Positions 1 through 8,034 of a stretch of 36,904 nucleotides of DNA are shown here, in pieces; within the stretch, counting starts at the first letter, position 1, and each line of letters opens with the position of its first letter. The position numbers were made by a program, and so were the translations under genes. The stretch is from an uncultured bacterium. GTDB lineage: Bacteria; Bacteroidota; Bacteroidia; Bacteroidales; Bacteroidaceae. The notes under the pieces were generated by a model. It saw only the letters and a list, made by a program, of their open reading frames with translations, did not search any database and was not told where the DNA came from. The DNA lies in NCBI GenBank assembly GCA_945829425.1, contig CALZUQ010000026.1, forward strand, positions 1-36,904, in the 5' to 3' direction.

Positions 1-1
1 T

Positions 2-976
2 GGAGGTAGTGGCTTCGTTGGAACTCGGCTGCTGCAGTTACTTGAAACAGAAGAAGTCACTACGATAAAGAATATAGATTTACAGCATTCTCATTTCTTT
101 GACAAATACACTGTTATTGGAGATGTGCGTGACGCAGAACAAATGAAAAAGGAATTGAAGAATACCGATCTCGTTGTGCTTCTTGCCGCCCAGCATAGGG
201 ATGATGTGTTCCCACGCTCTTTATATTACGAAACAAATGTTGACGGTATGAGGAATACACTGAAGGCTATGGAGGCTAACGGGGTGAAAAGAATAGTCTT
301 CTTTTCATCTGTAGCTGTATACGGACTTAATAAAGTTAACCCTAATGAGACTCATCCGAAAGATCCATTTAACGACTACGGAAAGTCGAAATGGCAAGCT
401 GAGGAGGTCTTGCAAGAGTGGTATACTCAACATAAAGACTGGAATATCAACATCATAAGGCCAACGGTCATCTTCGGAGAAAGAAACAGAGGAAACGTAT
501 ACAATCTTCTGAAACAGATAGCAAGTGGTAGATTTTTGATGGTTGGAAACGGAAATAACAAAAAGTCTATGGCTTATGTCGGAAATATCGTAGCTTTTGT
601 AAAGTATATGATTGACAACTGTACAAAGGGATATAACGTATTTAATTACATCGACAAACCTGATTTTACTATGAACGAACTTGTCACACATGTCGAGAAT
701 GTCCTTTCCAAGAAATTGCCATCAGTCCATATACCTTATTTCATAGGTATGTTGGGAGGATATTGCTTTGATTTGTTTGCTTTCCTGTCACGAAAGAAGT
801 TGGCAATAAGCTCTGTGAGAGTAAAAAAATTCTGTGCTACGACTGAGTTCTGTTCCGACAAGATGACCTCTACAGGGTTTGTACCTCCATATACTCTTGG
901 GGAAGGCTTGCAACGTACTCTCGAATTTGAATTCCAGAGGAAAGACAAAGATGACGTAATATTTATCTCTGAATGA
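2..976 (+). CDS. NAD-dependent epimerase/dehydratase (5' end outside window)
   Basis: This is an extended short-chain dehydrogenase that probably acts on a nucleotide sugar. The reading frame is open from base 2, so the gene starts before the window; 324 residues are visible. The visible part opens with GGSGFVGTRLL, the dinucleotide-binding glycine motif that lies within the first ten or so residues of this family, so only a few residues are missing. SSVAVYG supplies the catalytic Ser region and DYGKSK the Tyr-x3-Lys pair (window residue about 126). IIRPTVIFGERNRG is the usual segment after the active site. The exact substrate cannot be told. The polysaccharide-export lipoprotein gene 1 kb away would fit a role in envelope sugar synthesis, which is inference. 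Confidence 0.9.
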   Translation, partial: GGSGFVGTRLLQLLETEEVTTIKNIDLQHSHFFDKYTVIGDVRDAEQMKKELKNTDLVVLLAAQHRDDVFPRSLYYETNVDGMRNTLKAMEANGVKRIVFFSSVAVYGLNKVNPNETHPKDPFNDYGKSKWQAEEVLQEWYTQHKDWNINIIRPTVIFGERNRGNVYNLLKQIASGRFLMVGNGNNKKSMAYVGNIVAFVKYMIDNCTKGYNVFNYIDKPDFTMNELVTHVENVLSKKLPSVHIPYFIGMLGGYCFDLFAFLSRKKLAISSVRVKKFCATTEFCSDKMTSTGFVPPYTLGEGLQRTLEFEFQRKDKDDVIFISE

Positions 977-1010
977 TATACCAAACAGCCTTCTCCTTAC
1001 GTATCGTTAC

Positions 1011-1265
1011 TGCAAGGTAACGGGTAACAGGTAACGCTGCATCTGTGACATTAGGATATTGTTTGTATAACAAAAAAGCTATCCTTTTGAATAAGATTCA
1101 ATTAGGAGGCATTTAGGACTCATATAAGACAAACAAGGCTCTTAGCTCGGCTCCGGTTTCTGGCTGCAAGAATCCTGAAAAAGACAATATAATTTGATGC
1201 TGAAAACGCAAAGAATATCATGCTTCATCAATATTTGGGCGTTACCTGTTACCCGTTACTTTGCA
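1011..1265. repeat. 27-bp imperfect inverted repeat flanking about 200 bp
   Basis: The left arm (1011-1037) reads tgcaaggtaacgggtaacag and on to gtaacgc. The right arm (1239-1265) is its reverse complement with one mismatch in 27 positions. The arms are internally repetitive, built on GTAAC. The 201 bp between them holds no convincing gene. The arrangement is like the ends of a small non-autonomous element, but no target-site duplication is obvious. Confidence 0.6.
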
Positions 1266-1522
1266 ATGTGCAGACATTGCTTGAGGAGAACAAAGAACTT
1301 GTTATTTCAATGTGGTATGAGTATTTTGTAAGACAAACACCTCAATACAGCACAGCAGAACAGCGTAATAATTATGATATTTACGACGATGGAATACATT
1401 GGAATGGTCTTGATGAGGATATCTCAATAGTACTTACTTTTGAAAGAAGATATACTTCATCGGCAATAGAAGATATACTTCTCGGGCAAAGTAAGTATAT
1501 CTTCTCTGAAAAAGAGGTTTAA
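1220..1522 (+). CDS. Short DUF2442-like ORF, possibly a remnant
   Basis: A 100-codon frame. Its middle, with YSTAEQRNNYDIYDDGIHWNG followed by LDEDISI, resembles the C-terminal GIHWPELDEDLS signature of DUF2442 proteins, small domains often found near toxin-antitoxin genes. The N-terminal strands usual for DUF2442 are not visible, and the first codons of the frame are made by the right arm of the flanking inverted repeat, so the annotated start is doubtful. After the motif the sequence becomes repetitive (AGAAGATATACTTC twice, then nearly inverted). I read this as a decayed or repeat-disrupted gene; it may not be expressed. Confidence 0.35.
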   Translation: MLHQYLGVTCYPLLCNVQTLLEENKELVISMWYEYFVRQTPQYSTAEQRNNYDIYDDGIHWNGLDEDISIVLTFERRYTSSAIEDILLGQSKYIFSEKEV

Positions 1523-1988
1523 ACAAATCTTATCGACGTACATCCAACAAACTCTCAAGCCATACGTATATGGACACAATTTGACAGTATGCGTACGTCA
1601 GTAAATTATGTTATTTTTTCGGAAAAAAAAGATGCAAAAATTCAGTCGAATTACGATTATGATAAATAGAAAGTGTGCTAATGTGGTTATTTATAAGCAT
1701 GGAGCCCCCCAGATGTAAGTTCTGAAAAAATTATGTACCTAAAAAAAGTTGGGTGTGACCGGAAAGGCCTAAGCATAAAAAACAGGTGTTATATGCTTTT
1801 GCACTTTCAGGGCGAATATGGGATGAACTAACTAAAACCCAGGGTGTCGCTTCGATCTGCCCTGGGCTATGTGCTTTTGCGCTTTCAGCGCGCATTTATA
1901 ACTACCTTATAAAAAATTAAAATATACATTACACTTTGTACTTTGCACATTACACATTGTGTATTATAAATAACACATTGTACATTGA
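1523..1988. other. Intergenic region with REP-like and AT-rich repeats
   Basis: No gene is visible in this 466-bp gap. It contains two copies of a TGCTTTTGCxCTTTCAGxGCG unit (1791-1821 and 1867-1895) around a hairpin CCCAGGG...CCCTGGG (1838-1844 with 1860-1866). The stretch 1921-1985 is AT-rich and made of variants of TACATTACAC and TTTGCACATTACAC, next to the end of the minus-strand export gene. Confidence 0.6.
1791..1900. repeat. REP-like element: paired CTTTCAG units around a 7-bp hairpin
   Basis: Unit 1 contains atgcttttgcactttcaggg and unit 2 contains gtgcttttgcgctttcagcg; they flank the CCCAGGG/CCCTGGG hairpin. Related units recur at 13437-13472 and 13490-13527. Dispersed copies of a short palindromic unit in intergenic DNA are typical of REP families mobilised in trans by RAYT transposases; no such transposase gene is in the window. 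Confidence 0.55.
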
Positions 1989-2762
1989 TTAATTTACTAT
2001 CTGATATATAAATGTTGCAGCGGTCATTAGGATGCTTGTGATAGAAAAATACAGCGAAGTATATTGATTGAAATATGAGTTTCTCGCTTTTATCTTATGA
2101 GGCGTGACGTATATTATGTCGTTCTGCTGCAGATAGTAATATGGTGATGTAAGAAGACTGGCGTCGTTGAGATCTATGCGGTGAACGGACTTTTCACCTT
2201 GAGCGTCTTCACGTACAAGGAGTACATTCTCCCTATGTCCGTAAATGGTAAGGTCGCCGGCTGCTGCTATGGCTTCAAGGATGGATATCTTGCCTGTAGA
2301 GACAGGAATGACACTGGGGCTGCCGACCTCTCCCATTACTGTAACCCTGAAGCTTGACATTTGTACTGTGACGATAGGTATCTCACTGTCAGCGAGATAC
2401 ATTTTCAGACGGCGAGCAATGATATCCTCCAGCTCAGGTTTTGTAAGTCCTGCTACATGCATGCGTCCGAGCACAGGAAAGTTAATACATCCTTCATTAT
2501 CAACGAGATATGGAATTGTTGTAGCTGTACTTCCTGCTCCTTGCGTAATGAGGTTGAAAGGTTTTGACGCATCGGGGTCAGTAGTGTTTATGTATATTGT
2601 CAGCTGGTCTTTCGGCATGATTTTCGCCTCGTAGAGCATCTTTGAAGCAGAGAGGTTTATTTCTTCAGCGTTTTGAAGATAAGGAATATTCTTCACGCTT
2701 GTGCAACTTGCGAGTATGGATATCGAAAGAAAGAAAAATAAAAGTCTGTTAAGTCTTCTCAT
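1989..2762 (-). CDS. Wza-like polysaccharide export outer-membrane lipoprotein
   Basis: The product is a 257-residue polysaccharide export protein of the outer membrane. It starts with a lipoprotein signal ending LASC (Cys20). A Poly_export domain covers roughly residues 40-135 (MPKDQLTIYI, PVLGRMHVAGLT), and an SLBB-type segment follows (VTVMGEVGSPSVIPVSTGKISILEAIAAAG). A hydrophobic segment near the C terminus (about 235-255) matches the helix that crosses the outer membrane in Wza-type proteins. The ATG overlaps the stop of the upstream DUF2520 gene by four bases (ATGA), which implies translational coupling. No partner Wzc-type tyrosine kinase is present here, so the polysaccharide it serves is unknown. 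Confidence 0.88.
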   Translation of the reverse strand: MRRLNRLLFFFLSISILASCTSVKNIPYLQNAEEINLSASKMLYEAKIMPKDQLTIYINTTDPDASKPFNLITQGAGSTATTIPYLVDNEGCINFPVLGRMHVAGLTKPELEDIIARRLKMYLADSEIPIVTVQMSSFRVTVMGEVGSPSVIPVSTGKISILEAIAAAGDLTIYGHRENVLLVREDAQGEKSVHRIDLNDASLLTSPYYYLQQNDIIYVTPHKIKARNSYFNQYTSLYFSITSILMTAATFIYQIVN

Positions 2763-3580
2763 TGTGTTGTTTTCTGGTTAATAAGTGGGTTCTTAGCACT
2801 CTTATATCTCTGTGATATGCTCTCAGCCATAAGGTCATACAGTCTCAGCATATCGTCATCGTGAAGCAAAGACTTCTGTGCCTCCATGACTGTTTTGTCG
2901 CCTCTTCTCATGGGTCCTGTCTGAGCTTCCTTTGGTGACATTTTCTGTACCTTTCGTGAAGTTTCCTTTATTAACGGAAACAGAAGGCTGAAGTCAAGAT
3001 TCTCCTCTGAAAGTATCTCTTCCGCAAGACGGTAACAGTGGTTTACCATATTACAAGCGAAAACAGCTGCGAGATGAAGCTTCTTACGTTTCGTGCTGTC
3101 AGCTTCAGTAACCCTGTGAGAAATGCTTTCTGCAAGACATCTTATCTCATGCAGGACAGCAGGTTCGGAAGCTTCAATGAAGCATGGTATTTCAGAGAAC
3201 TCTATATCTAATGTCTTCGTGAATGTCTGCATAGGATATAACACCCCATAGCGTTTTCTTCCGGCGAGAAGTGTTATAGACACCGTGCCGGCAGTATGTA
3301 TAAGTACAGCATTCTGACTGACGTGTGAAAGTCCCTTTACTACAGAAGGTATAGCATCATCTTTTACTGCTATGACGTATATCTGTGCATCAGGAGTGAC
3401 ATCTTTCAAAGACGCTACCGCCCTACTCCCGACGCGTTCTGCGAGAGCTTTGGCGTTGGAGAGAGAACGGCTATATACTTGACTTATGACGTGTCCTGCA
3501 TCATATAAAGCCAGAGCGATATGTGTAGCGAGATTGCCGGAACCTATTATTACGATATTTCTTGTAAAAGCTGATTTCAT
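2759..3580 (-). CDS. Rossmann-fold and DUF2520 domain protein
   Basis: A 273-residue protein with an N-terminal dinucleotide-binding fold (IVIIGSGNLATHIALAL, GxGxxA type) and a helical C-terminal DUF2520 domain containing KKLHLAAVFACNMVNHCYRLAEEIL. The architecture is that of the 6-phosphogluconate dehydrogenase-like superfamily, which also includes ketopantoate reductase and pyrroline carboxylate reductase. It lies 47 bp downstream of coaX and its stop overlaps the start of the export lipoprotein gene. The biochemical role of DUF2520 proteins is not established to my knowledge. Its position in a pantothenate/CoA gene run, where a ketopantoate reductase is otherwise missing, makes that activity a testable guess. 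It is not a clear proC, since the C-terminal half differs. Confidence 0.85.
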   Translation of the reverse strand: MKSAFTRNIVIIGSGNLATHIALALYDAGHVISQVYSRSLSNAKALAERVGSRAVASLKDVTPDAQIYVIAVKDDAIPSVVKGLSHVSQNAVLIHTAGTVSITLLAGRKRYGVLYPMQTFTKTLDIEFSEIPCFIEASEPAVLHEIRCLAESISHRVTEADSTKRKKLHLAAVFACNMVNHCYRLAEEILSEENLDFSLLFPLIKETSRKVQKMSPKEAQTGPMRRGDKTVMEAQKSLLHDDDMLRLYDLMAESISQRYKSAKNPLINQKTTQ

Positions 3581-3627
3581 AATGTATTATCTCCTTTTCA
3601 CCCTTGCTGGTTATGTCAGGGGCATGG

Positions 3628-4404
3628 TCATTCTGTCGGTTTCTGTAATATAGTGTGGAACAGACCTTTAAACTGAAGGTATTCATCGAGAATGACCTTA
3701 TGGCGGCAATAAGGAACAATGTTTTTTGCCATTCCGCCAGTAGCTACGACGGTGTGCTTTTTTCCTGTAGCTTCCTCTAAGCGGTCTATTATGCCGTCTA
3801 CCATAGCTGCCGAGCCATATAATATGCCGCTCTGCATGCATTCCAAAGTGTTGCGACCTATGATGTCACGAGGTTTTTCAATATTTATTACCGGCAGTTG
3901 TGAAGCCTTGGAACTTAACGCCGAGAGTGATGTCTTCACTCCGGGGATAATCATGCCACCCTGAAAGACATTATGCTCGGAGATGATACCTACCGTTGTC
4001 GCCGTCCCCATGTCGAAGACTATTACCGGACAGCCGTATGTCACGACAGCCGCAACAGCGTCTGCAAGGCGGTCGTTGCCAAGCTGGAGTGGCGACTCCA
4101 CGTCGACAGTGATGTATTTCCAGGCATCAGAGAGTGAGAAGAAGTGTGGTGTCTTGCCCGTTATGTCTGTTATAGCCATCGCAATGTCGTCGTTGACTTC
4201 TGGAACGACAGAACAGACAGCGGCAGAGACGATCTCATTCGCTGCCATACCTCTTTTCTTCATTCCTGAGAAGATCTCGTTACGGTAATAGCTTACCGTT
4301 TCGTCCTTCAAAGTCTTGAAACGCCATGAATACTGTATCACTCCGTTTCTGTCTGTTGCAGCTGCAACGACAGTGGAATTGCCTATGTCTATTAGAAGGT
4401 GCAT
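3628..4404 (-). CDS. coaX: Type III pantothenate kinase
   Basis: CoaX phosphorylates pantothenate to 4'-phosphopantothenate in the cytosol, the first step of CoA synthesis from the vitamin. Its 258 residues match the usual family length. Visible motifs of the ASKHA-fold type III enzyme are DIGNS near the N terminus (phosphate loop), GNDRLADAVAA, DMGTATTVG, GGMIIPGV and the C-terminal VVATGGMA. Type III kinases generally escape CoA feedback inhibition and need a monovalent cation, which is family knowledge. The gene follows coaBC across a 117-bp spacer that carries the structured repeat described separately, and AGAACCCACC lies about 20 nt before the ATG. Confidence 0.96.
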   Translation of the reverse strand: MHLLIDIGNSTVVAAATDRNGVIQYSWRFKTLKDETVSYYRNEIFSGMKKRGMAANEIVSAAVCSVVPEVNDDIAMAITDITGKTPHFFSLSDAWKYITVDVESPLQLGNDRLADAVAAVVTYGCPVIVFDMGTATTVGIISEHNVFQGGMIIPGVKTSLSALSSKASQLPVINIEKPRDIIGRNTLECMQSGILYGSAAMVDGIIDRLEEATGKKHTVVATGGMAKNIVPYCRHKVILDEYLQFKGLFHTILQKPTE

Positions 4405-4421
4405 ATTTCCTTAGTTCTTTT

Positions 4422-4545
4422 AAGGTGGGTTCTAAAATTATTCGACAAGTCTAATCAATTTCATAGTTCCTTCCCCTTTGGTCAGTGGGTCCGGAGGACA
4501 AGTCTCCCACCGTCAAAAATATTAGTTGTTATGGGGTGACGTTTT
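4422..4545 (-). repeat. Structured leader repeat upstream of coaX
   Basis: On the minus strand this spacer reads TTGACGGTGGGAGACTTG, then GTCCTCCGGAC, then CCACTGACC, and ends with AGAACCCACCTTAAAA just before coaX. GTCC and GGAC can pair around a TCC loop, and GTGGG can pair with CCCAC outside it. The upstream part overlaps the last codons of coaBC. Its 36-bp tail (4506-4542) closely matches 6181-6216 upstream of panD. Further copies lie upstream of nrdG and slyD. Confidence 0.6.
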
Positions 4546-5730
4546 GACATTCAACACATACGACAATATTTTGTCTGCCGTTTCATCTTTAGAGCATAAA
4601 GGCAGTTCGCATATCTCATTACGTGTAATTATAGTTACCCGGTTTGTATCGACGGCAAATCCCGTCTCTCCACCTGTTATGGAGTTGGCGCAAATAATGT
4701 CTGCGTTTTTCTTCATAAGCTTTGCTCTGGAGTTCTCTATGAGATGTTCCGTCTCCATGGAGAATCCTACGACCTTCTGCCCTACCCTTTTCTTTTCTCC
4801 AAGATATTTCAATATGTCTTTTGTTCTCACGAGAGGTATAGACATGTCGTTCTCAGACTTCTTCATCTTCTGTGAGGCGTATGTTGCCGGGGTGTAGTCG
4901 GCAACGGCAGAGCACATTACGATGATGTCGTATTCCTCGCTTTTTTCCGTCACAGCGTCGAACATTTCAGCTGCACTTCCAACGTTTATGACATTTACTC
5001 CACGAGGAGGGTTTATGTTCACCTTTCCGCTTACGAGCGTCACTTCCGCCCCTCTCCATGCTGCCATGCGTGCTATGGCATATCCCATTTTTCCGGACGA
5101 ATGGTTTGTTATGAACCTTACGGGGTCTATAGCCTCACGTGTAGGACCAGCAGAAACGAGTATTCTTTTCCCTGCAAGGTCTTTCTCCTTTGCTATTGTC
5201 AGCATAACGTTTTCCAACAGCACGTCCTCAGAAGGCATCTTTCCGCTTCCGCAGTCGCCACATGCCAGTCGTCCGGAGTCAGGAGAGATGATATTATACC
5301 CGTGACGTTTCAGCTTGCAGATATTCTCTTGCAGTATGGTGTTCTCCCACATCCCAGTATTCATTGCCGGAGCAAGGATCACCGGTGCTTTGGTGGCGAA
5401 GAGAGTCGTAGTGAGCATGTCGTCACAAATGCCGTTGGCTATCTTTCCTATGATGTTTGCCGTTGCCGGTGCTACGAGGAAGATATGCGCCCTTTTAGCG
5501 AGAGCCACATGCTCCACTTGAAACTCGAAGTTACGGTCAAAGGTATCGACAAGGCATTTATTGCCAGTGAGTGTCTCAAAGGTTGTGGGAGTAATGAAGT
5601 TGCATGCGTTGCGTGTCATGATGACATTTACGTCAGCATGAAGCTTTACGAGCATGGAAGCGAGGTTTGCTATCTTATATGCCGCGATGCTTCCGGTTAC
5701 TCCGAGTACTATGGTCTTTCCTTTCAGCAT
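4522..5730 (-). CDS. coaBC: Bifunctional phosphopantothenoylcysteine decarboxylase / phosphopantothenate-cysteine ligase
   Basis: This enzyme condenses 4'-phosphopantothenate with cysteine and decarboxylates the product to 4'-phosphopantetheine. The N-terminal half is the FMN-dependent CoaC domain: GVTGSIAAYK, FQVEHVALAKRA with the catalytic His, APAMNTGMW, and GRLACGDCGSGKM with the active-site Cys. The C-terminal half is CoaB, recognisable from AGPTREAIDPVRFITNHSSG and the later MKKS segment. I choose MLKGKTIVLGVTG at 5730 as the start (402 residues, near the 406 of the E. coli enzyme), because an upstream in-frame ATG at 5796 would overlap panD and add an unsupported tail. The gene begins 31 bp after panD. 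Confidence 0.95.
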   Translation of the reverse strand: MLKGKTIVLGVTGSIAAYKIANLASMLVKLHADVNVIMTRNACNFITPTTFETLTGNKCLVDTFDRNFEFQVEHVALAKRAHIFLVAPATANIIGKIANGICDDMLTTTLFATKAPVILAPAMNTGMWENTILQENICKLKRHGYNIISPDSGRLACGDCGSGKMPSEDVLLENVMLTIAKEKDLAGKRILVSAGPTREAIDPVRFITNHSSGKMGYAIARMAAWRGAEVTLVSGKVNINPPRGVNVINVGSAAEMFDAVTEKSEEYDIIVMCSAVADYTPATYASQKMKKSENDMSIPLVRTKDILKYLGEKKRVGQKVVGFSMETEHLIENSRAKLMKKNADIICANSITGGETGFAVDTNRVTIITRNEICELPLCSKDETADKILSYVLNVKTSPHNN

Positions 5731-5761
5731 GAATTGTAAGGTGCGTTTCGTTACAAATTTC

Positions 5762-6154
5762 TCATACCTGTTCCGAGAGCAGGCCATGCTTTTCATAATT
5801 TGCCTTGCGTACTATGTCGTTGTTCTCGTTTACGAAGAGTACCGTAGGCTTGTGTTCTGCCGCCTCTTCCGGTGACATTTCCGCGTATGCCATGATAATC
5901 ACCTTATCGCCGACATTGACACATTTTGCCGCAGCTCCGTTGAGGCATATTATTCCAGAGCCTTCATCTCCTGCTATGGTGTATGTCTCAAACCTGTTGC
6001 CGTTGTCTATGTCCACGATCTGCACTTTCTCATATTCGAGAATGCCAGCCTCGCGCAATAGCCGCGTGTCTATGGTGACACTACCCACATAGTCAAGGTC
6101 TGCCTGTGTCACTACGGCACGATGTATTTTTGCTTTTAGTAATGTTATCTCCAT
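5762..6154 (-). CDS. panD: Aspartate 1-decarboxylase
   Basis: PanD makes beta-alanine from L-aspartate for pantothenate synthesis. It is a pyruvoyl enzyme made as a proenzyme that cleaves itself. The cleavage site is visible as YVGS with Gly24-Ser25, exactly the family position. The conserved start [20 protein letters not shown] and the NGAAA segment further on are typical. At 130 residues it has normal length. It sits between panC and coaBC in the same direction. Its leader holds a short version of the repeated GTGGG...CCCAC hairpin and the AGAACCCAC motif ten or so bases before the ATG. Confidence 0.96.
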   Translation of the reverse strand: MEITLLKAKIHRAVVTQADLDYVGSVTIDTRLLREAGILEYEKVQIVDIDNGNRFETYTIAGDEGSGIICLNGAAAKCVNVGDKVIIMAYAEMSPEEAAEHKPTVLFVNENNDIVRKANYEKHGLLSEQV

Positions 6155-6162
6155 CTGTGTTA

Positions 6163-6216
6163 ACGTGGGTTCTGTTATTTCCCACTGTCAAAAAAATTAG
6201 TAATTATGGGTTGACC
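6163..6216 (-). repeat. Short form of the GTGGG/CCCAC leader repeat upstream of panD
   Basis: Plus-strand bases 6165-6185 form gtgggttctgttatttcccac, a hairpin with 5-bp arms. The following 6181-6216 segment (gtcaaaa...attagtaattatggg) closely matches 4506-4542 in the coaX leader. The inner GTCC/GGAC section of the long form is absent here. Confidence 0.55.
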
Positions 6217-6224
6217 ACAGATCA

Positions 6225-7070
6225 TCAGATATTGACAATGAAGTTGTCTATAAGTCGTGTCCTGCCGATGTAAACGGCAATAGCCACGAGTGTCTCGCCA
6301 TATATTTTCTCTACGCGCTGTATGTTTTCGAAGTCCACGACCTCCACATAATCTATTCTTGCTAGCGGTTCAGAAGAAAGGCTCTTGCTGATGATATCCT
6401 TGATTTTTTCTGCAGATGTCTCTCCATCCGCTATGGCGTCCTGTCCTTTTCTGAGGCTTTGTGACAATATCAGTGCCGCCTTCCTTTCTTCTGCGTTGAG
6501 GTATGTGTTACGGCTTGACTTCGCCAATCCGTCGTCTTCCCTAACTATAGGACATGGTATTATTTCTATTCCGAAGTTCAGGTCCCGGACGAAACGACGT
6601 ATTGTCGCGAGTTGCTGAGCGTCTTTCTGTCCGAAGTATGCCCTGTCTGGCGTCACGATGTTGAAAAGCTTTCCTACCACGGTGCATACCCCTCTGAAAT
6701 GTATTGGTCTCACCGCTCCGCAAAGCAGTTCCGTCGTCTCTGTAGTGTCGATGAAAGAGGTGAAATGCTGTGGGTACATCTCTTCCGGTTCGGGGTTGAA
6801 TATCAAGTCTCCCCCTGCCTCTTCTACGGCTTTCTTGTCTCGCTCGAGGTCACGTGGATATGCCTCAAGGTCTTCTGTCGGTCCGAACTGTATAGGGTTG
6901 ACAAATACCGACACCACCGTCCTGTCATTTTGTTCCGCCGATTTTCTTATCAGGCTCTGGTGACCTTCATGCAGATATCCCATGGTAGGCACGAGACCTA
7001 CCGTGAGTCCTTCTTTTCTCCATTGCGCTACAATATCCCTTACTTCTTTTACAGTCTTAACAACTTTCAT
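6225..7070 (-). CDS. panC: Pantoate-beta-alanine ligase (pantothenate synthetase)
   Basis: PanC joins pantoate and beta-alanine with ATP to form pantothenate in the cytosol. The nucleotidyltransferase fold is clear from VPTMGYLHEGHQSLI (HxGH motif), VSVFVNPIQFGPTEDLEAYPR, GQKDAQQLATIRR and KSSRNTYLN (KMSKS-like). The chosen start is MKVVKTVKEVRD at 7070, which gives 281 residues against 283 in E. coli. A longer frame to 7124 adds an unconserved basic leader. It lies 71 bp upstream of panD and 139 bp downstream of panB. Confidence 0.96.
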   Translation of the reverse strand: MKVVKTVKEVRDIVAQWRKEGLTVGLVPTMGYLHEGHQSLIRKSAEQNDRTVVSVFVNPIQFGPTEDLEAYPRDLERDKKAVEEAGGDLIFNPEPEEMYPQHFTSFIDTTETTELLCGAVRPIHFRGVCTVVGKLFNIVTPDRAYFGQKDAQQLATIRRFVRDLNFGIEIIPCPIVREDDGLAKSSRNTYLNAEERKAALILSQSLRKGQDAIADGETSAEKIKDIISKSLSSEPLARIDYVEVVDFENIQRVEKIYGETLVAIAVYIGRTRLIDNFIVNI

Positions 7071-7117
7071 ATTTAATCTTTGCTTTTGTTCTTTTTTTGT
7101 TTTGAAAATATGAGGTG

Positions 7118-7161
7118 TCGCCAACCTCTTCCTTCGTTATCGCCAATCTCTTCCTTCGGTG
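7118..7161. repeat. 22-bp tandem duplication between panB and panC
   Basis: Two copies of tcgccaacctcttccttcgt-type sequence (7118-7139 and 7140-7161) differ at a few positions, and a third partial tcgcc start follows. It lies in the untranslated spacer of the pan gene run and I see no function for it. Confidence 0.5.
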
Positions 7162-7209
7162 TCGCCGTCCCAGGCACTACTGTTTCTGACAGGCTTTTCC
7201 GACGTAGTG

Positions 7210-8034
7210 TCAATATAGTTTTGCCAACACTTCATCGCTTATGGCGAAGACATTGTCGTCTGACGGGAAGACACGTTGTTCACATTCTTCCTTATATTCT
7301 CTGAACGCCTTTAACATGATGTCGTGCAGTGAAGTGTATTTCTTGACGAACTTCGGTGAGAAGCCGTCGGTATATCCGAGCATGTCCTGATAGACGAGCA
7401 CCTGTCCGTCGCAGTATCGTCCTGCCCCTATGCCAATGGTTATCGCGTCAATGCTCTCCGTAATCTTTTTCGCCAAAGCTTCTGGCACACATTCCAGTGT
7501 TACGGCAAAAGCTCCCGCCTTTACCACCTCCTTTGCGTCGTCGAGAATTTTCTTTGCGTCGTCGAGGGTCTTTCCCTGTACCTTATATCCTCCAAGTGTG
7601 TTCACCGACTGCGGTGTCAGTCCTATATGTGCTACGACGGGTATTCCCGCCTGTACTATGGCCTTTATCCTGTCCGCATATTCCGCTCCACCTTCCATTT
7701 TCACCGCCTGGCAGTTTGTCTCCTTCATAATCCTCCCGGCGTTCGCCACGGCATCGTAGACGGATGTCTGGTATGACATGAATGGCATGTCGATTACTAC
7801 GAATGCGTTCTTTGCTCCCCGGCATACTGCTTTACCGTGGTGTATCATGTCGTCCACCGTTACGGCAAGTGTATTCTCATAGCCAAGCATGACGTTTCCT
7901 AATGAGTCGCCAACTAGTATCATGTCTATGCCTGCCTCGTCAATGGTACATGCCGTATGGTAGTCGTATGCTGTCAGCATACTTACCGGCAGCCCGCCTT
8001 TGCGTTCAAGTAATTGAGAAACAGTTTTCTTCAT
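7210..8034 (-). CDS. panB: 3-methyl-2-oxobutanoate hydroxymethyltransferase
   Basis: PanB transfers a hydroxymethyl group from methylene-tetrahydrofolate to ketoisovalerate, giving ketopantoate, the committed step of pantothenate synthesis. Recognisable segments are MLTAYDYHTA, VGDSLGNVMLGYENTLAVT (metal and substrate binding), IDMPFMSY, MEGG, VVAHIGLTPQSV and LECVPEALA. I place the start at MKKTVSQLLERKGG (8034), giving 274 residues, the normal length; an upstream ATG at 8073 would add a poor leader. It is the first gene of the pan/coa run and has its own predicted promoter about 240 bp upstream, leaving a long leader. The folate cofactor links it to glyA at 14448-15728. Confidence 0.96.
   Translation of the reverse strand: MKKTVSQLLERKGGLPVSMLTAYDYHTACTIDEAGIDMILVGDSLGNVMLGYENTLAVTVDDMIHHGKAVCRGAKNAFVVIDMPFMSYQTSVYDAVANAGRIMKETNCQAVKMEGGAEYADRIKAIVQAGIPVVAHIGLTPQSVNTLGGYKVQGKTLDDAKKILDDAKEVVKAGAFAVTLECVPEALAKKITESIDAITIGIGAGRYCDGQVLVYQDMLGYTDGFSPKFVKKYTSLHDIMLKAFREYKEECEQRVFPSDDNVFAISDEVLAKLY

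Noticed and set aside
2759..3580. Assignment of the Rossmann protein as proC
   Set aside because: The N terminus is similar in kind, but the C-terminal half is DUF2520-like rather than the ProC dimerisation domain.
5101..5739. 212-codon ORF antisense to coaBC
   Set aside because: It is opposite a well-supported enzyme gene and shows no domain.
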